Of a DNA stretch of 64,000 nt, positions 34,923-43,979 are shown piece by piece (position 1 is the first letter of the stretch; each line of letters begins with the position of its first letter). Location: positions 62,001 to 126,000 of the forward strand of contig CAUTSA010000001.1 in NCBI GenBank assembly GCA_963540965.1, read 5' to 3'. The notes under the pieces are model-generated. The model worked only from the letters and a program-made list of their open reading frames with translations. It was not told the origin of the DNA and did not search any database. The position numbers were made by a program, and so were the translations under genes. Source of the stretch: Nanosyncoccus sp963540965. GTDB lineage: Bacteria > Patescibacteriota > Saccharimonadia > Saccharimonadales > Saccharimonadaceae.

Positions 34923-35504
34923 GATGCCGTATGCTTTGGCTTCTTCAGCGGACATCCAATTATCGCGATCCATATCTTTGATGACCTGAGCGACAGTTTT
35001 ACCAGTATTCTTTGCCATAATCTCAGCGAGGCGCTTCTTCAAGAAAATACCTTCCTTTAACATGATTTCCTGATCGGTGATTTTACCTTCGGTGCCAGAG
35101 CTTGGCTGATGAATCATAACGCGAGCATTTGGCAGAGCAAAACGTTTGCCCTTGGTGCCACAGCTAAGTAGCATAGCCCCCATGGAGGCTTGCAGGCCAA
35201 TGCCGATAGTCTGAACATCTGGCTCAATATAATTCATGGTATCAATAATAGCAAGACCATCATAAACTGAACCGCCAGGAGAGTTAATGTAGAGCTTGAT
35301 ATCCTTCTTAGGATCCTCGTGGGCTAGGAAGAGTAATTGCGCGATGACAAGATTAGCGGTATGGGAATTCACGTCTTCACCCATAAAGATAATGCGGTCG
35401 TTTAAGAGGCGCGAATAAATATCGTACGATCTTTCACCGCGATTAGTGGTCTCGATAACAGTGGGAACGAGATAGTCGTTTGCTTTATTTAATTGATTTT
35501 TCAT
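34899..35504 (-). CDS. clpP: ATP-dependent Clp protease proteolytic subunit
   Basis: A 201-residue serine protease forming tetradecameric barrels capped by ClpC. The catalytic Ser lies in GLQASMGAMLLS, His in RVMIHQPSSG and the Asp in the DRDNWMSAEEA region. SD AAAGGAG precedes the ATG. It follows a zinc-protease-like gene by 16 nt and clpC further up, in one operon under a CIRCE-like operator, so protease and ATPase are probably heat-induced together. Confidence 0.97.
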   Translation of the reverse strand: MKNQLNKANDYLVPTVIETTNRGERSYDIYSRLLNDRIIFMGEDVNSHTANLVIAQLLFLAHEDPKKDIKLYINSPGGSVYDGLAIIDTMNYIEPDVQTIGIGLQASMGAMLLSCGTKGKRFALPNARVMIHQPSSGTEGKITDQEIMLKEGIFLKKRLAEIMAKNTGKTVAQVIKDMDRDNWMSAEEAKAYGIIDQVIEK

Positions 35505-35520
35505 ATTACTCCTTTATTTA

Positions 35521-36504
35521 TTAACTATTAGACAAACCCTTATCGACTTTAGGAATGGAATTGGAATTAATTTGATCAATAAGTTCATTATTATGATAGA
35601 TGCTTTGATTATATTTTGCGATCTCTGAGTTAAGCTCCTCGATTGCCTGCTTTAGCTGATCATACTCTCGATTGAGTGCGTCAATACGAGAAACAATGGA
35701 TTGACGTTTAGTATTAAAATCGGATTGACTACTGAAATCACCGCGAGCGGCGCGTGAATTGAAGTCGGAAATTACTTCATTTAGCTGCTGCTTTTGGGTT
35801 TGATATTCTTTAGTTTTATTTTCTATGGATTGCTTTTTAGCTTCAATAGATTCTTTGAGGCGATCGGTTTGGCGCTGAAGCTCAGTAAAGACATTGTGAT
35901 ACTGCTCGTTAAATTTGACAATTGCCTGCCGATCTATAAAGTATCTTTGATAATAGCATTCGAGTGGGGCCGGAAGATTTTTTACTTCGGTGCCAAGTCG
36001 GGAATGAAGTTCATCATGAAATTCATCCGATCGATAATTCTGCATAGAAACACGGAGATCAGAATCGGCAGGAAGTTGATCGTAAACTGACTGAAGTTGA
36101 GTGTTAAGGTCATTTTTCTCCCAAAAAAGCAGGCGATGATAGGCGGCATGCAACATTTCATGAGCCGTCGTCACCTCGCGAACACCAGGGAGCTCAGATG
36201 AATTTACATTATAGACATAGAGACGATCCTGATCTTCGCGATAGCAACCAAGAACATAGATTTCCTGGCTGTGGCTATTACAATTTTGGTTAAAGCTTGC
36301 TTTTTCTTGCAATTCTGGATGAGTGGCACGAAGGATGAGCTTCGCACGGCTGGTTAAATTGAGGGAGGAGACAATAGATGAAAGGTCGCCGGTTAGGGCA
36401 TAATCTCCTGCTTTAAATTCATCTTGAAAAATGTAGGCGCAAAGAAAGACAGAGATAATCATTAGGCTAATGAGAAAACTACCAAACCTTGCGCGATGCT
36501 TCAT
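35521..36504 (-). CDS. Membrane-anchored HExxH metalloprotease-like protein with coiled coil
   Basis: A 327-residue protein. One N-terminal membrane segment (about 8-26) is followed by a domain with HEMLHAAY (HExxH at 115-119) in a helix, typical of zincin peptidases. A later DEFHDELHSRLG may hold a third ligand, but this is unproven. Two cysteines (about 75 and 87) precede the motif. Residues about 205-315 form a long coiled coil with Gln/Lys/Glu heptads. It sits between clpC (3 nt away) and clpP (16 nt away), so it is cotranscribed with them. I do not recognise a named family; a cell-surface or periplasm-side protease is inferred. Confidence 0.7.
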   Translation of the reverse strand: MKHRARFGSFLISLMIISVFLCAYIFQDEFKAGDYALTGDLSSIVSSLNLTSRAKLILRATHPELQEKASFNQNCNSHSQEIYVLGCYREDQDRLYVYNVNSSELPGVREVTTAHEMLHAAYHRLLFWEKNDLNTQLQSVYDQLPADSDLRVSMQNYRSDEFHDELHSRLGTEVKNLPAPLECYYQRYFIDRQAIVKFNEQYHNVFTELQRQTDRLKESIEAKKQSIENKTKEYQTQKQQLNEVISDFNSRAARGDFSSQSDFNTKRQSIVSRIDALNREYDQLKQAIEELNSEIAKYNQSIYHNNELIDQINSNSIPKVDKGLSNS

Positions 36505-36507
36505 AGA

Positions 36508-38988
36508 TTATTTTTCCTTCTTTTCAATTTCTAGCGTGAGCTTGTCATCTTTAAGATCGACAACGGCAATCTCACCTTTTTTAATCTGCTCAGAGATGAT
36601 GGCATCGGAGATGATTGATTCGAGATGATCCTCAATGGCACGGCGAAGAGGGCGGGCACCATTCTTTGGGTCGAAGCCTTTTTCAATGAGAAAGTCAGAA
36701 GCTTTCTTGGTGAGTTTTAGACCAAATGATTTGGCGGCGAGACGCTTCTTGAGGTCTGAGATCATATTGTCAAAAATTTGCTCAACTTGCTTCTTAGTCA
36801 AAGCGTGGAAGACCTCAATGGCATCAAGACGGTTAATCAATTCAGGGCGCATAGATTTCTTGAGAGCCTTCATGGCAGCATTCTTACTGGCCTCATATTC
36901 TTCTTCGATAAATTTATCACTCTTTTTGTCTTTATTACCAAAACCGAACTCAGCATCATCATACATTTCGTCGGCACCGAGGTTTGAGGTGAGAATAATA
37001 ATGGTATTGTTGAACTTAATATGATTACCCTGTCCGTCGGTGAGAACACCATCTTCTAAGACCTGGAGTAGCATATTGAAGACTTCAGGATGAGCCTTCT
37101 CGATCTCATCAAAGAGAACGACGGAATATGGATGACGACGAACGGCTTCGGTGAGTTTACCACCGTCATCATAACCGACATAGCCAGCTGGAGCACCAAC
37201 AAGACGAGAAACATTATGTTTTTCACCAAATTCAGACATATCAATCTTAATTAATGAATTATCACCACCAAAGACCTCGCGTGCAATAACACGGGCCAGC
37301 TCAGTCTTACCGACACCAGTTGGTCCCATAAATAAGAAGGAACCGATTGGACGTTTTGGATCACTGATGCCAGAGCGTCCTCGGCGAATAGCTTTGGCGA
37401 CAGCCCTAATAGCTTCTTCTTGACCGATAACAGCTTTATCTAGGTGTTTTTCGAGATCGGTGAGCATTTTCATCTCAGAGCCGTGGACCTTAGAGACAGG
37501 AATGCCGGTTTTTAAGCTAATGGCAGTAGCGAGGTTTTCCTCGGTGAGAACAGGAGATACCTGATCATTAACGCCAGCTTTTTCAAGTTTTTCAATCTCT
37601 TCATCAATTTTGGCTACACGAGTCTTATAGAGTGCGGCTTTTTCAAAATCCTCAGCCTCGGCGGTCTCTTCAATTTTCTTCTGAAGATCTTCACGCTCAA
37701 TTTTAAGTTTCTTGTATTCACCACCGCCTTTTTTATCAGCCGCAACCTTAGCAATAGCGCTGGCTTCATCGATAACATCAATAACCTTATCTGGCATAAA
37801 GCGATCATTAATGTAGCGCTTGGACATATTAATCGCAGTGTCTAAGATTTCATCAGGGATAACTACACCATGATGTTTTTCATAATGAGATTTGACGCCT
37901 TTTAAGATACGTAGAACAACAGTATCAGTAGGTTCCTCGACGATGACAGTTTGAAAACGGCGAGAGAGTGCCTTATCTTTTTCGATGGTTTTACGATATT
38001 CGTCCATAGTAGAGGCACCGATTAGGCGAATATGGCCACGTGCTAGGGCAGGTTTAAGAATATTAGCAGCATCGAGACTACCTTCGCCAGAACCGGCTCC
38101 TGAGAGGAGGTGAATCTCATCAATAAAGAGGATAAGGTCTTTATTACCGGAAGCTTCATCAATAATACCTTTAATGCGCTCCTCAAACTCACCGCGGAAC
38201 TTAGTACCAGCCACAACAGAGCTGAGGTCAACCTGATAGATACGTTTGCCAATTAGGCTGCCAGGAACTTCATTTTTAACAATGCGAGTGGCGAGACCCT
38301 CGACGATGGCAGTTTTACCAACACCGGCTTCGCCGATGAGAACAGGATTCGATTTGGTGCGACGACAAAGAACGGTAACGGTGCGTTCAATTTCCTGATC
38401 ACGCCCAATGACAGTATCGAGTTTTCCCTGTTTGACCATTTCAGTGAGGTCTTGACCATACTTGGTCAACCATTTTAATGGAGCCTTACGAGTGAAGCCA
38501 GCTTTTTTCTGGTCAACCTTAGCATCTTCGGCCTGTTTTTCGGTGTATTCCTCGATGGCATTAGTAAGACTATTTAAATCTACTTTAAGGCCTTGAAGAA
38601 TGAGACTGGCACGAGAGTTTGGTTGACGTAAGAGAGCGTAGAGAATATGCTCGGTACCAATGATCTTGATCCCCTGTTCTTTAGTGAAATTGGCGGCCAT
38701 ACGGAGAGTGAGAACCGCAGCTTCAGAAAGAGACATCATGGCCATCTGAGAGCCGGGAACTTCGACGGCAGTATGGTTGATTGTTTTTTCGACTGACTCG
38801 AGATTAATATCCTCGTCCGCAAGGAAGCGGGCACCAGTACTGGTATCCTGAGAGAGGATACCAAGGAGAAGGTGTTCCGTACTCATGTAACCGTTATTAT
38901 AACGCTTGGCATAATAATCAGATTTCTGGAGTGCAAAACGGGCATTCTCGGTCAAATTATTCATAATTTCTGTAAAATCATCTTGCAT
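36508..38988 (-). CDS. clpC: ClpC-type AAA+ unfoldase
   Basis: An 826-residue two-ring ATPase that feeds substrates to ClpP. It has an N-terminal Clp_N repeat domain, AAA1 with Walker A GEAGVGKT, a short middle region containing a UVR-type helix (AEAEDFEKAALYKTRV, which separates ClpC from ClpB), AAA2 with Walker A GPTGVGKTE, and a likely ClpP-contact loop (FGFGN). I place the start at the ATG at 38988 because TACAAT lies 6 nt upstream of it; the longer frame to 39006 crosses the promoter. A CIRCE-like site lies just upstream. Confidence 0.93.
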   Translation of the reverse strand: MQDDFTEIMNNLTENARFALQKSDYYAKRYNNGYMSTEHLLLGILSQDTSTGARFLADEDINLESVEKTINHTAVEVPGSQMAMMSLSEAAVLTLRMAANFTKEQGIKIIGTEHILYALLRQPNSRASLILQGLKVDLNSLTNAIEEYTEKQAEDAKVDQKKAGFTRKAPLKWLTKYGQDLTEMVKQGKLDTVIGRDQEIERTVTVLCRRTKSNPVLIGEAGVGKTAIVEGLATRIVKNEVPGSLIGKRIYQVDLSSVVAGTKFRGEFEERIKGIIDEASGNKDLILFIDEIHLLSGAGSGEGSLDAANILKPALARGHIRLIGASTMDEYRKTIEKDKALSRRFQTVIVEEPTDTVVLRILKGVKSHYEKHHGVVIPDEILDTAINMSKRYINDRFMPDKVIDVIDEASAIAKVAADKKGGGEYKKLKIEREDLQKKIEETAEAEDFEKAALYKTRVAKIDEEIEKLEKAGVNDQVSPVLTEENLATAISLKTGIPVSKVHGSEMKMLTDLEKHLDKAVIGQEEAIRAVAKAIRRGRSGISDPKRPIGSFLFMGPTGVGKTELARVIAREVFGGDNSLIKIDMSEFGEKHNVSRLVGAPAGYVGYDDGGKLTEAVRRHPYSVVLFDEIEKAHPEVFNMLLQVLEDGVLTDGQGNHIKFNNTIIILTSNLGADEMYDDAEFGFGNKDKKSDKFIEEEYEASKNAAMKALKKSMRPELINRLDAIEVFHALTKKQVEQIFDNMISDLKKRLAAKSFGLKLTKKASDFLIEKGFDPKNGARPLRRAIEDHLESIISDAIISEQIKKGEIAVVDLKDDKLTLEIEKKEK

Positions 38989-38994
38989 AGTTCT

Positions 38995-39000
38995 ATTGTA
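38995..39000 (-). promoter_or_regulatory. -10 box of the clpC operon, leaderless geometry
   Basis: TACAAT on the minus strand, 6 nt before the ATG at 38988. Confidence 0.55.
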
Positions 39001-39009
39001 AAGCAAAAA

Positions 39010-39036
39010 CTAGCACTGTCAAGTCAGGAGTGCTAA
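39010..39036. promoter_or_regulatory. CIRCE-like operator of the clpC operon
   Basis: CTAGCACTG, 9-nt spacer, GAGTGCTAA: one arm perfect, the other with two mismatches. It covers the clpC -35 region and overlaps the pgk stop codon. Confidence 0.8.
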
Positions 39037-40130
39037 TTAATTGCATCTAAACCTGGGAGCGGGAGGCCAAGCAAGAATTCCAGACTAGCGCCACCACCGG
39101 TAGAAATTAAGCTATATTCGAGAGGACTAGAGACGTGACCAAGTAAAGCATCAGGCTGCTCTTCAAGAAGTTTCTCAACATAGCCAGAAGTATCGCCGCC
39201 TAAGATAATCGTTTGATTGTACTCTGGATTTTTCTGACCAATAGCCTCGGCGATGGCCTTTGAAGATAAGTCAAAGCCTGGCTCCTCGGTCTTGCCGGCA
39301 GTGCCGTTCCAGATAATGGTGTGGCTGTATTTAATCGTGGGGAGGATCTTAGATAGTGACAGATCACCAATATCCAGTTTATTTCCCTCTTGGTCCTGAC
39401 GAAAATCTTCAGCAACGTAGATTTTAGGATCTGAAGAAACGTAGCCGTCAGCGGCAATTTTACCAACAACAAGAATATGGTTGGCGATTGGCAGAAAACG
39501 ATCGATAAGCGGTTGTTTATCATTAATTTTTGCGCCACCTATGATTACCGTGACTTGTGGTTTTGGATGCTCGAGAACTTGACTTAAATTAGTAATTTCT
39601 TTTTCAATTAAAAACCCTGCAACAGTGGGGAGAAGTTGAGGAATTTGTGCCGTAGAGGCATGAGCGCGATGAATAACCGCAAAACCATCCTGAACGTAGA
39701 GATCGGCGGAAGTGGATTGGACGATTTCCCTGGCAAAATCTAGGCTATTTTCTTCCTCTGCTGCGGAGAAACGGAGGTTTTCAAGAAGAATCACAGAGCC
39801 TTCGGGGAGGGTGTCTATCTGATTTTTTACATCGCTACCAGTGAGGCGTGGGATAAAAGTAACTGGGCGACCAAGAAGGAGAGATAATTCCTGAGCGACA
39901 GGGGCTAAGGAAAGTGTAGGATCGGCCTGACCTTTTGGGCGACCAAGATGAGAGATGAGAATAATATGATTCGCTTGTCCATCTATTAGATACTGAATAG
40001 TAGGGAGGGCGGCTCGTAAGCGAAAATCACTAGTAACCTGACCATTTTTGATCGGTACATTAAAATCGGTGCGTACGAGAATGTTTTTGTTTTTCGGATC
40101 AATATCGCGGATAGTAGTTTTATCAAACAT
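39033..40130 (-). CDS. pgk: Phosphoglycerate kinase
   Basis: A 365-residue glycolytic enzyme making ATP from 1,3-bisphosphoglycerate. Family blocks are RTDFNVPIKNG, ISHLGRPKG, LLENLRFSAAEE, the nucleotide loop IIGGAKINDK, WNGTAGKTE and GGDTSGYV. It is slightly shorter than the usual 390-400. The typical GGGASLE end block is kept, but WNGTAG replaces the common WNGPMG, so the loop is divergent. It lies immediately upstream of clpC on the same strand, with the clpC promoter beginning at its stop codon. Confidence 0.95.
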   Translation of the reverse strand: MFDKTTIRDIDPKNKNILVRTDFNVPIKNGQVTSDFRLRAALPTIQYLIDGQANHIILISHLGRPKGQADPTLSLAPVAQELSLLLGRPVTFIPRLTGSDVKNQIDTLPEGSVILLENLRFSAAEEENSLDFAREIVQSTSADLYVQDGFAVIHRAHASTAQIPQLLPTVAGFLIEKEITNLSQVLEHPKPQVTVIIGGAKINDKQPLIDRFLPIANHILVVGKIAADGYVSSDPKIYVAEDFRQDQEGNKLDIGDLSLSKILPTIKYSHTIIWNGTAGKTEEPGFDLSSKAIAEAIGQKNPEYNQTIILGGDTSGYVEKLLEEQPDALLGHVSSPLEYSLISTGGGASLEFLLGLPLPGLDAIN

Positions 40131-40156
40131 AGTATCTATAGTATATATCTTTATGC

Positions 40157-40912
40157 TTATTTTTTCCTTAACTTACTAACGATACCAGCAATAAAGTAGA
40201 AGAAGCCGTAAATCATTAGTCCGGAGAAGACAAAGTAGCGGCCGCCTGGTTTTGTAGTCGAATAAGAACCAAACGTGAGTACTCCACCAATAGCCATCAT
40301 AAGAAGTCCACCGATGATACTACCCGAACCAGAGGCGGATTTAGCCCTTCTTACAGCATCTTTAGTAAGATCAAGAGATTCCTTCTGTTTTTCAATAAAT
40401 TGACGCATGTCGGTATTTGGAAAACGCATCATGGCAAGACGTTCTGGGGCCTTATTTGGAGCACTCTTCAAGGTTTTATTGGGATCCAGGAATAAAAAAT
40501 TGAGAGAATATATTTTCTTAATCTTTTTCTCTTCATCCATGACGTACCATCGACCCATTTCATTGGAACCTGGTATTAATTTGGTATTCTCATTAGCAAG
40601 CAACTCTGCAACTGATTCGAGAGCGGACTTGCGATTATCAAAACGTCGAGTATCAATAATTTTATCGTTCTCAGAAATGACAAGCTCGTAGGCGATATCA
40701 GATTCTTGAGATTCTAGTAAATCAAATTTAACCTTACCACCAGTCTTTACGACCTTAGCTTCATATTTAATGTCATTAACTTGTTTCAGTTCAGTAATGG
40801 AATCACCAAGAAGACTAGAGCATTTATAGATATAATCAATTGCGTCTTGTTTGGTGTCAAAAGAATAGGCGGAATCAAAATCATTTAAAGTAAAGATAAC
40901 TGTATGTTTCAT
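40157..40912 (-). CDS. Hypothetical protein with two C-terminal membrane helices
   Basis: A 251-residue protein I do not recognise. The first 185 residues are soluble and carry two similar-looking halves (SFDTKQDAIDYIYKCSSLLG and RRFDNRKSALESVAELLA), each a short strand then helix, which suggests an internal duplication. A charged helix (MRQFIEKQKESLDLTKDAVRRAK) leads to two membrane segments (about 198-218 and 226-246). The C-terminus KLRKK is basic, fitting an inside end. It starts 94 nt after the pyk stop, beyond a terminator, and ends 27 bp before pgk. Confidence 0.7.
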   Translation of the reverse strand: MKHTVIFTLNDFDSAYSFDTKQDAIDYIYKCSSLLGDSITELKQVNDIKYEAKVVKTGGKVKFDLLESQESDIAYELVISENDKIIDTRRFDNRKSALESVAELLANENTKLIPGSNEMGRWYVMDEEKKIKKIYSLNFLFLDPNKTLKSAPNKAPERLAMMRFPNTDMRQFIEKQKESLDLTKDAVRRAKSASGSGSIIGGLLMMAIGGVLTFGSYSTTKPGGRYFVFSGLMIYGFFYFIAGIVSKLRKK

Positions 40913-40952
40913 AAGATAATTATTTATGATGTTGATTCTTTATGCAAGTATA

Positions 40953-40983
40953 AAAATAATACCCAGTACTGGGTATTATTTTA
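40953..40983 (-). terminator. Terminator of pyk
   Basis: A 10-12 bp stem of AATAATACCCAG type with T run on the minus strand, downstream of pyk. Confidence 0.8.
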
Positions 40984-41005
40984 TAAAAACTAACTTCTTG
41001 CAAAA

Positions 41006-42439
41006 TTAGATATTGCGAATCTGGATAGTATCGGTACCAGAGACGGTGTTTGGCTGGCCGGAAACGATAACCGCAAGGACCTGATCCGCACCTTCTTTGG
41101 GGGCAACATAGCCAGAAGCTTTGAGCTCTTGAACTAGGTCGATACCGTAATTCTCAGAGTATGGACGGACGAAGCTAGCATTGGCGTAAGTAAGAGCAAG
41201 TTGACCAGCAACACGGGCACTACTTGTAACAGAGATAATTGGAAGAGTTGGACGTTCTGCAGCAATTGAATCAGCAATGGCACCAGAAGCAGTTTCGCAG
41301 ACGATGACGTCAGCATTAATTTTTTCTGCTAATTTAACAGCGGCACTAGCAACTGCGTTGTAGCTCTCATTGTCACCCTTTGGATCAGTGTCAAGTGGAT
41401 TGACGCCAACGTGATTCTGAGTGTAAAGAATAATCTTCTTCATCTGTTTGACAGCTTCAACTGGATACTTACCCTGAGCGGTCTCATCCGAAAGCATGAC
41501 AACGTCAGCACCCTGGATGACAGCATTGGCAACGTCGGAAACCTCAGCACGAGATGGCTCTGGATTATCAACCATGGAACCGAGCATCTGGGTAGCTACG
41601 ATACAGAGCTTGCCGTGTTTACGACAGAGATTGACTAATTTACGCTGAACAATTGGTACAACTTCATTACCAGCCTCAACTGCCATATCGCCACGAGCAA
41701 CCATAATAGCATCTGTTGCCTTAACGATGGCTTCAAGTTTTTCATCAGTTTCGATAGCTTTCTTGGTTTCAATCTTTGCAACGATTTGTGCGGTTGAACC
41801 GTGAGAAAGAAGAATTTGGCGAAGCTTTTCGACGTCATCGGCGCTCTGAATAAAGCTCATAGCAACAAAGTCAAAATCACGAGATGCGCCAAATTCGATA
41901 TCAGCCATGTCTTTTTCAGTAATAACATCACCACCAAAGTCGGTATCAGGGAGGTTAAGACCTTTACGGCTCATGATGAAGCCATCGTTTTCAATACGAA
42001 CACGAATAGCAGTGTCACTAACAATTTCAATCACCTGAGAACGGATTTTACCATCATACATGAAAAGTGGTTCACCAACTTTCATACGCTCAGCTAGGTT
42101 GTACTGAACTGGGAGAGTAGTAGAGCCGTCGTGTTCCTTCATAGCATAGTCAAGAACTAGCTCATCGCCGGTTTTAACATCAAGACGATCATTTTTTAGA
42201 ATACCAAGACGGATCTTTGGACCTTGAAGATCTTGCAAAATTGCAACGGAACGGCCTTTTTTAGCGGCAGCGTTGCGGATCCAACGAATCTGCTCGTCAC
42301 GTTCTTCATAGCTTCCATGAGAGAAGTTTAGGCGGCAACCATTAGCACCAGCCATAATTAATTCTGTGATTTTTTCTTCTGAGAAGACAGAAGGGCCAAT
42401 GGTGGCCAAGATTTTTGTGCGTTTAAATAATCTACTCAT
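41006..42439 (-). CDS. pyk: Pyruvate kinase
   Basis: A 477-residue enzyme that makes pyruvate and ATP from phosphoenolpyruvate. Key blocks are RLNFSHGSYEERDE, LQDLQGPKIRLG, the substrate-binding KIETKKAIE, the signature MVARGDMAVEAG and SDETAQGKYPVEA. The C-terminal allosteric-type domain is complete and ends GTDTIQIRNI. TATAAT lies 10 nt before the ATG, giving a leader of a few nucleotides. With pgk it marks an energy-yielding lower glycolysis that pairs with the phosphoketolase bypass. Confidence 0.97.
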   Translation of the reverse strand: MSRLFKRTKILATIGPSVFSEEKITELIMAGANGCRLNFSHGSYEERDEQIRWIRNAAAKKGRSVAILQDLQGPKIRLGILKNDRLDVKTGDELVLDYAMKEHDGSTTLPVQYNLAERMKVGEPLFMYDGKIRSQVIEIVSDTAIRVRIENDGFIMSRKGLNLPDTDFGGDVITEKDMADIEFGASRDFDFVAMSFIQSADDVEKLRQILLSHGSTAQIVAKIETKKAIETDEKLEAIVKATDAIMVARGDMAVEAGNEVVPIVQRKLVNLCRKHGKLCIVATQMLGSMVDNPEPSRAEVSDVANAVIQGADVVMLSDETAQGKYPVEAVKQMKKIILYTQNHVGVNPLDTDPKGDNESYNAVASAAVKLAEKINADVIVCETASGAIADSIAAERPTLPIISVTSSARVAGQLALTYANASFVRPYSENYGIDLVQELKASGYVAPKEGADQVLAVIVSGQPNTVSGTDTIQIRNI

Positions 42440-42473
42440 AACTTGAATAATTATAACATATTTGATAGTGTTA

Positions 42474-43478
42474 TTATTTTTCAGTTACAAAATACCTAGC
42501 AGAATAGTTATCAAAAGCAATAAATTCAGCTTCATGATATTCTTGCACTTGATTACTTAAGATCGAAGTGGTTTGTTTTTGGTTACCAAGCAGCCAAAAT
42601 CCCTGCTGATCCTTAAATTGTTTTTCAATGGAATTGATACTAACACTCCAATAGATTGGGAGGGGGTCTTTTCCTAGTTCCCTTGCAACCAGAATGTTTT
42701 CGACGATAAGATTGGATGAATATTGCTGATCTACAAGCACGGGAACATTTTGCTGGTTTGGCTGACTATTACTCGTTGTAGAGTTTGTAGTGATTTTTGA
42801 TTGATACATTGCAATAAAGAGTTTACGAAGAGAGATATCTTGCTTTAAGCCAATTAGAAGAGTACCGACGATGAGGGTAATGGCGAGAATCGAGGTAGCT
42901 AGTGAGAAGATTGTTTTTGTACGAGAGGGCGGGGTGTCCTTGAGGATAAATGACCGCCAGTTAACAATAAGTCGACGACGCCTAAAGCTAATTAGGCTTT
43001 TGAGTTTGAGGCGATAATGTAAGATAATTCCAGAATAAAGGACCGTTATGGCTAGAAGTAGTGCCATAGTCGGATCGAAATTGGTGGAGAAGTAAATAAA
43101 GAGTGGATTTAGAGTAAGAATAGAGATAAAAGAAAGTATATTTCTTACATTTAATTTATTTTTAAGAATCAAAAAGAAGATGAGGATAACGAATGCACCG
43201 CAAAATACAGAAAAGGAACGAATTGGAGCAAGGCCGTACCCGAAAATCTGTGTCCAAAGTTTTAGAGGGCCGAAATAAAGATTTAGCGGAAGAAAATTAT
43301 GACGAGGATAATCTACAGGTTGACCAGTGGGTGTGAGTTGAAAAAAATTTAGGTAATTCGAAGCCTCAGTATTTGAGACTGGTTTGAGAAGAAATTGAGA
43401 GCAAAGTAAAAAATAAACAAGGAGAAGTCCAGCGAGTAATAGTGGCTGGATGGGTCTAGGCTGCGAGTCTTCCTTCAT
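42474..43478 (-). CDS. Polytopic membrane protein, possibly a reduced GT39-like glycosyltransferase
   Basis: A 334-residue protein with about five membrane helices: one at the N-terminus, three between about 110 and 170, and one near 215. The loop SNTEASNYLNFF followed by LPLNLYFGPLKLW resembles the first extracytoplasmic loop of PMT/ArnT-type glycosyltransferases, which carry a catalytic acid there. The protein is too short for a full member and the assignment is weak. I place the start at the ATG at 43478 (TAAAAT 7 nt upstream); the open frame continues to 43685 only by reading through a tRNA gene. Confidence 0.55.
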   Translation of the reverse strand: MKEDSQPRPIQPLLLAGLLLVYFLLCSQFLLKPVSNTEASNYLNFFQLTPTGQPVDYPRHNFLPLNLYFGPLKLWTQIFGYGLAPIRSFSVFCGAFVILIFFLILKNKLNVRNILSFISILTLNPLFIYFSTNFDPTMALLLAITVLYSGIILHYRLKLKSLISFRRRRLIVNWRSFILKDTPPSRTKTIFSLATSILAITLIVGTLLIGLKQDISLRKLFIAMYQSKITTNSTTSNSQPNQQNVPVLVDQQYSSNLIVENILVARELGKDPLPIYWSVSINSIEKQFKDQQGFWLLGNQKQTTSILSNQVQEYHEAEFIAFDNYSARYFVTEK

Positions 43479-43485
43479 TCTATTT

Positions 43486-43491
43486 ATTTTA
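43486..43491 (-). promoter_or_regulatory. -10 box deciding the start at 43478
   Basis: TAAAAT on the minus strand ending 7 nt before the ATG at 43478. Confidence 0.45.
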
Positions 43492-43582
43492 ACACTTTGA
43501 GGTTTGTTTATTAATTGGTGTTTTAGGAAATATGTCATTAAAAACAAACGAGATGAGAAGAATCGTGATAAGATAAAAATAT

Positions 43583-43658
43583 CTGGGCGTGGCGCAGTTG
43601 GTAGCGCGCGCGGTTCGGGACTGCGAGGTCGCCAGTTCAAATCTGGTCGCCCAGACCA
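43583..43658 (+). tRNA. tRNA-Pro (CGG)
   Basis: Acceptor CTGGGCG pairs with CGCCCAG; anticodon loop TTCGGGA gives CGG; CCA encoded. Its last 29 bases are repeated at 43729-43757. Confidence 0.93.
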
Positions 43659-43701
43659 CACATTTAAATTATAGTTCTGGAGCAATTAGACTTCTCTTAT
43701 G

Positions 43702-43733
43702 AACTGGCGGAACGTCCCAAGGGGTAAACGCCA
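43702..43733. repeat. 32-bp repeat with hairpin potential, copy 1
   Basis: Identical to 43980-44011. AACTGGCG at its start can pair with CGCCAGTT, the last bases of which lie in the tRNA-derived segment that follows. Confidence 0.8.
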
Positions 43734-43757
43734 GTTCAAATCTGGTCGCCCAGACCA
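43729..43757 (+). repeat. Duplicate of the 3' 29 bases of tRNA-Pro (CGG)
   Basis: Exact copy of 43630-43658 (T-arm, acceptor strand and CCA) without the 5' half. It looks like the scar of an integration or recombination event at the tRNA 3' end. Confidence 0.85.
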
Positions 43758-43768
43758 TGTTTATTTTT

Positions 43769-43843
43769 CGGGGCTTAGCGCAGTGGTAGCGCGTACGTCT
43801 GGGGGACGTGAGGTCGCCAGTTCGATCCTGGTAGCCCCGACCA
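43769..43843 (+). tRNA. tRNA-Pro (GGG)
   Basis: Acceptor CGGGGCT pairs with AGCCCCG; anticodon loop CTGGGGG gives GGG; CCA encoded. Confidence 0.92.
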
Positions 43844-43932
43844 CTCAAGGAGGAAAAATAGAGAAAATTTATTTTCTCTATTTGAACGACGCAGAGTGGA
43901 AAGGTTTTGCGAAGCAAAAGCTTACCAATCAA
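43844..43932 (+). ncRNA. Structured element downstream of tRNA-Pro, copy 1
   Basis: Begins TCAAGGAGGA, then hairpin 1 (AATAGAGAAAA stem, TTTA loop), the conserved GACGCAGAGTGG, and hairpin 2 (TTTTGC-GAA-GCAAAA). The same order follows tRNA-Pro (TGG) at 55467. Paired bases differ between copies in compensating fashion. It may be a trailer of the tRNA transcript; function unknown. Confidence 0.5.
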
Positions 43933-43979
43933 GTAAATATAAAAACCATCAAACGGTTATTTTTTAAACTAAAGCAACA

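Noticed and set aside
43479..43932. Open frames across the tRNA-Pro genes, including an N-terminal extension of the 42474 membrane protein and a minus-strand frame at 43669-43932
   Set aside because: They read through tRNA genes; peptides such as GRPDLNWRP are typical artefacts of tRNA antisense translation.
43844..43935. Possible short peptide (DAEWKGFAKQK / DADWDGFREAK) encoded by the tRNA-Pro downstream element
   Set aside because: The frame is interrupted in the second copy, no ATG follows the AAGGAGG at a usable distance, and the changes fit paired stems better than codons.
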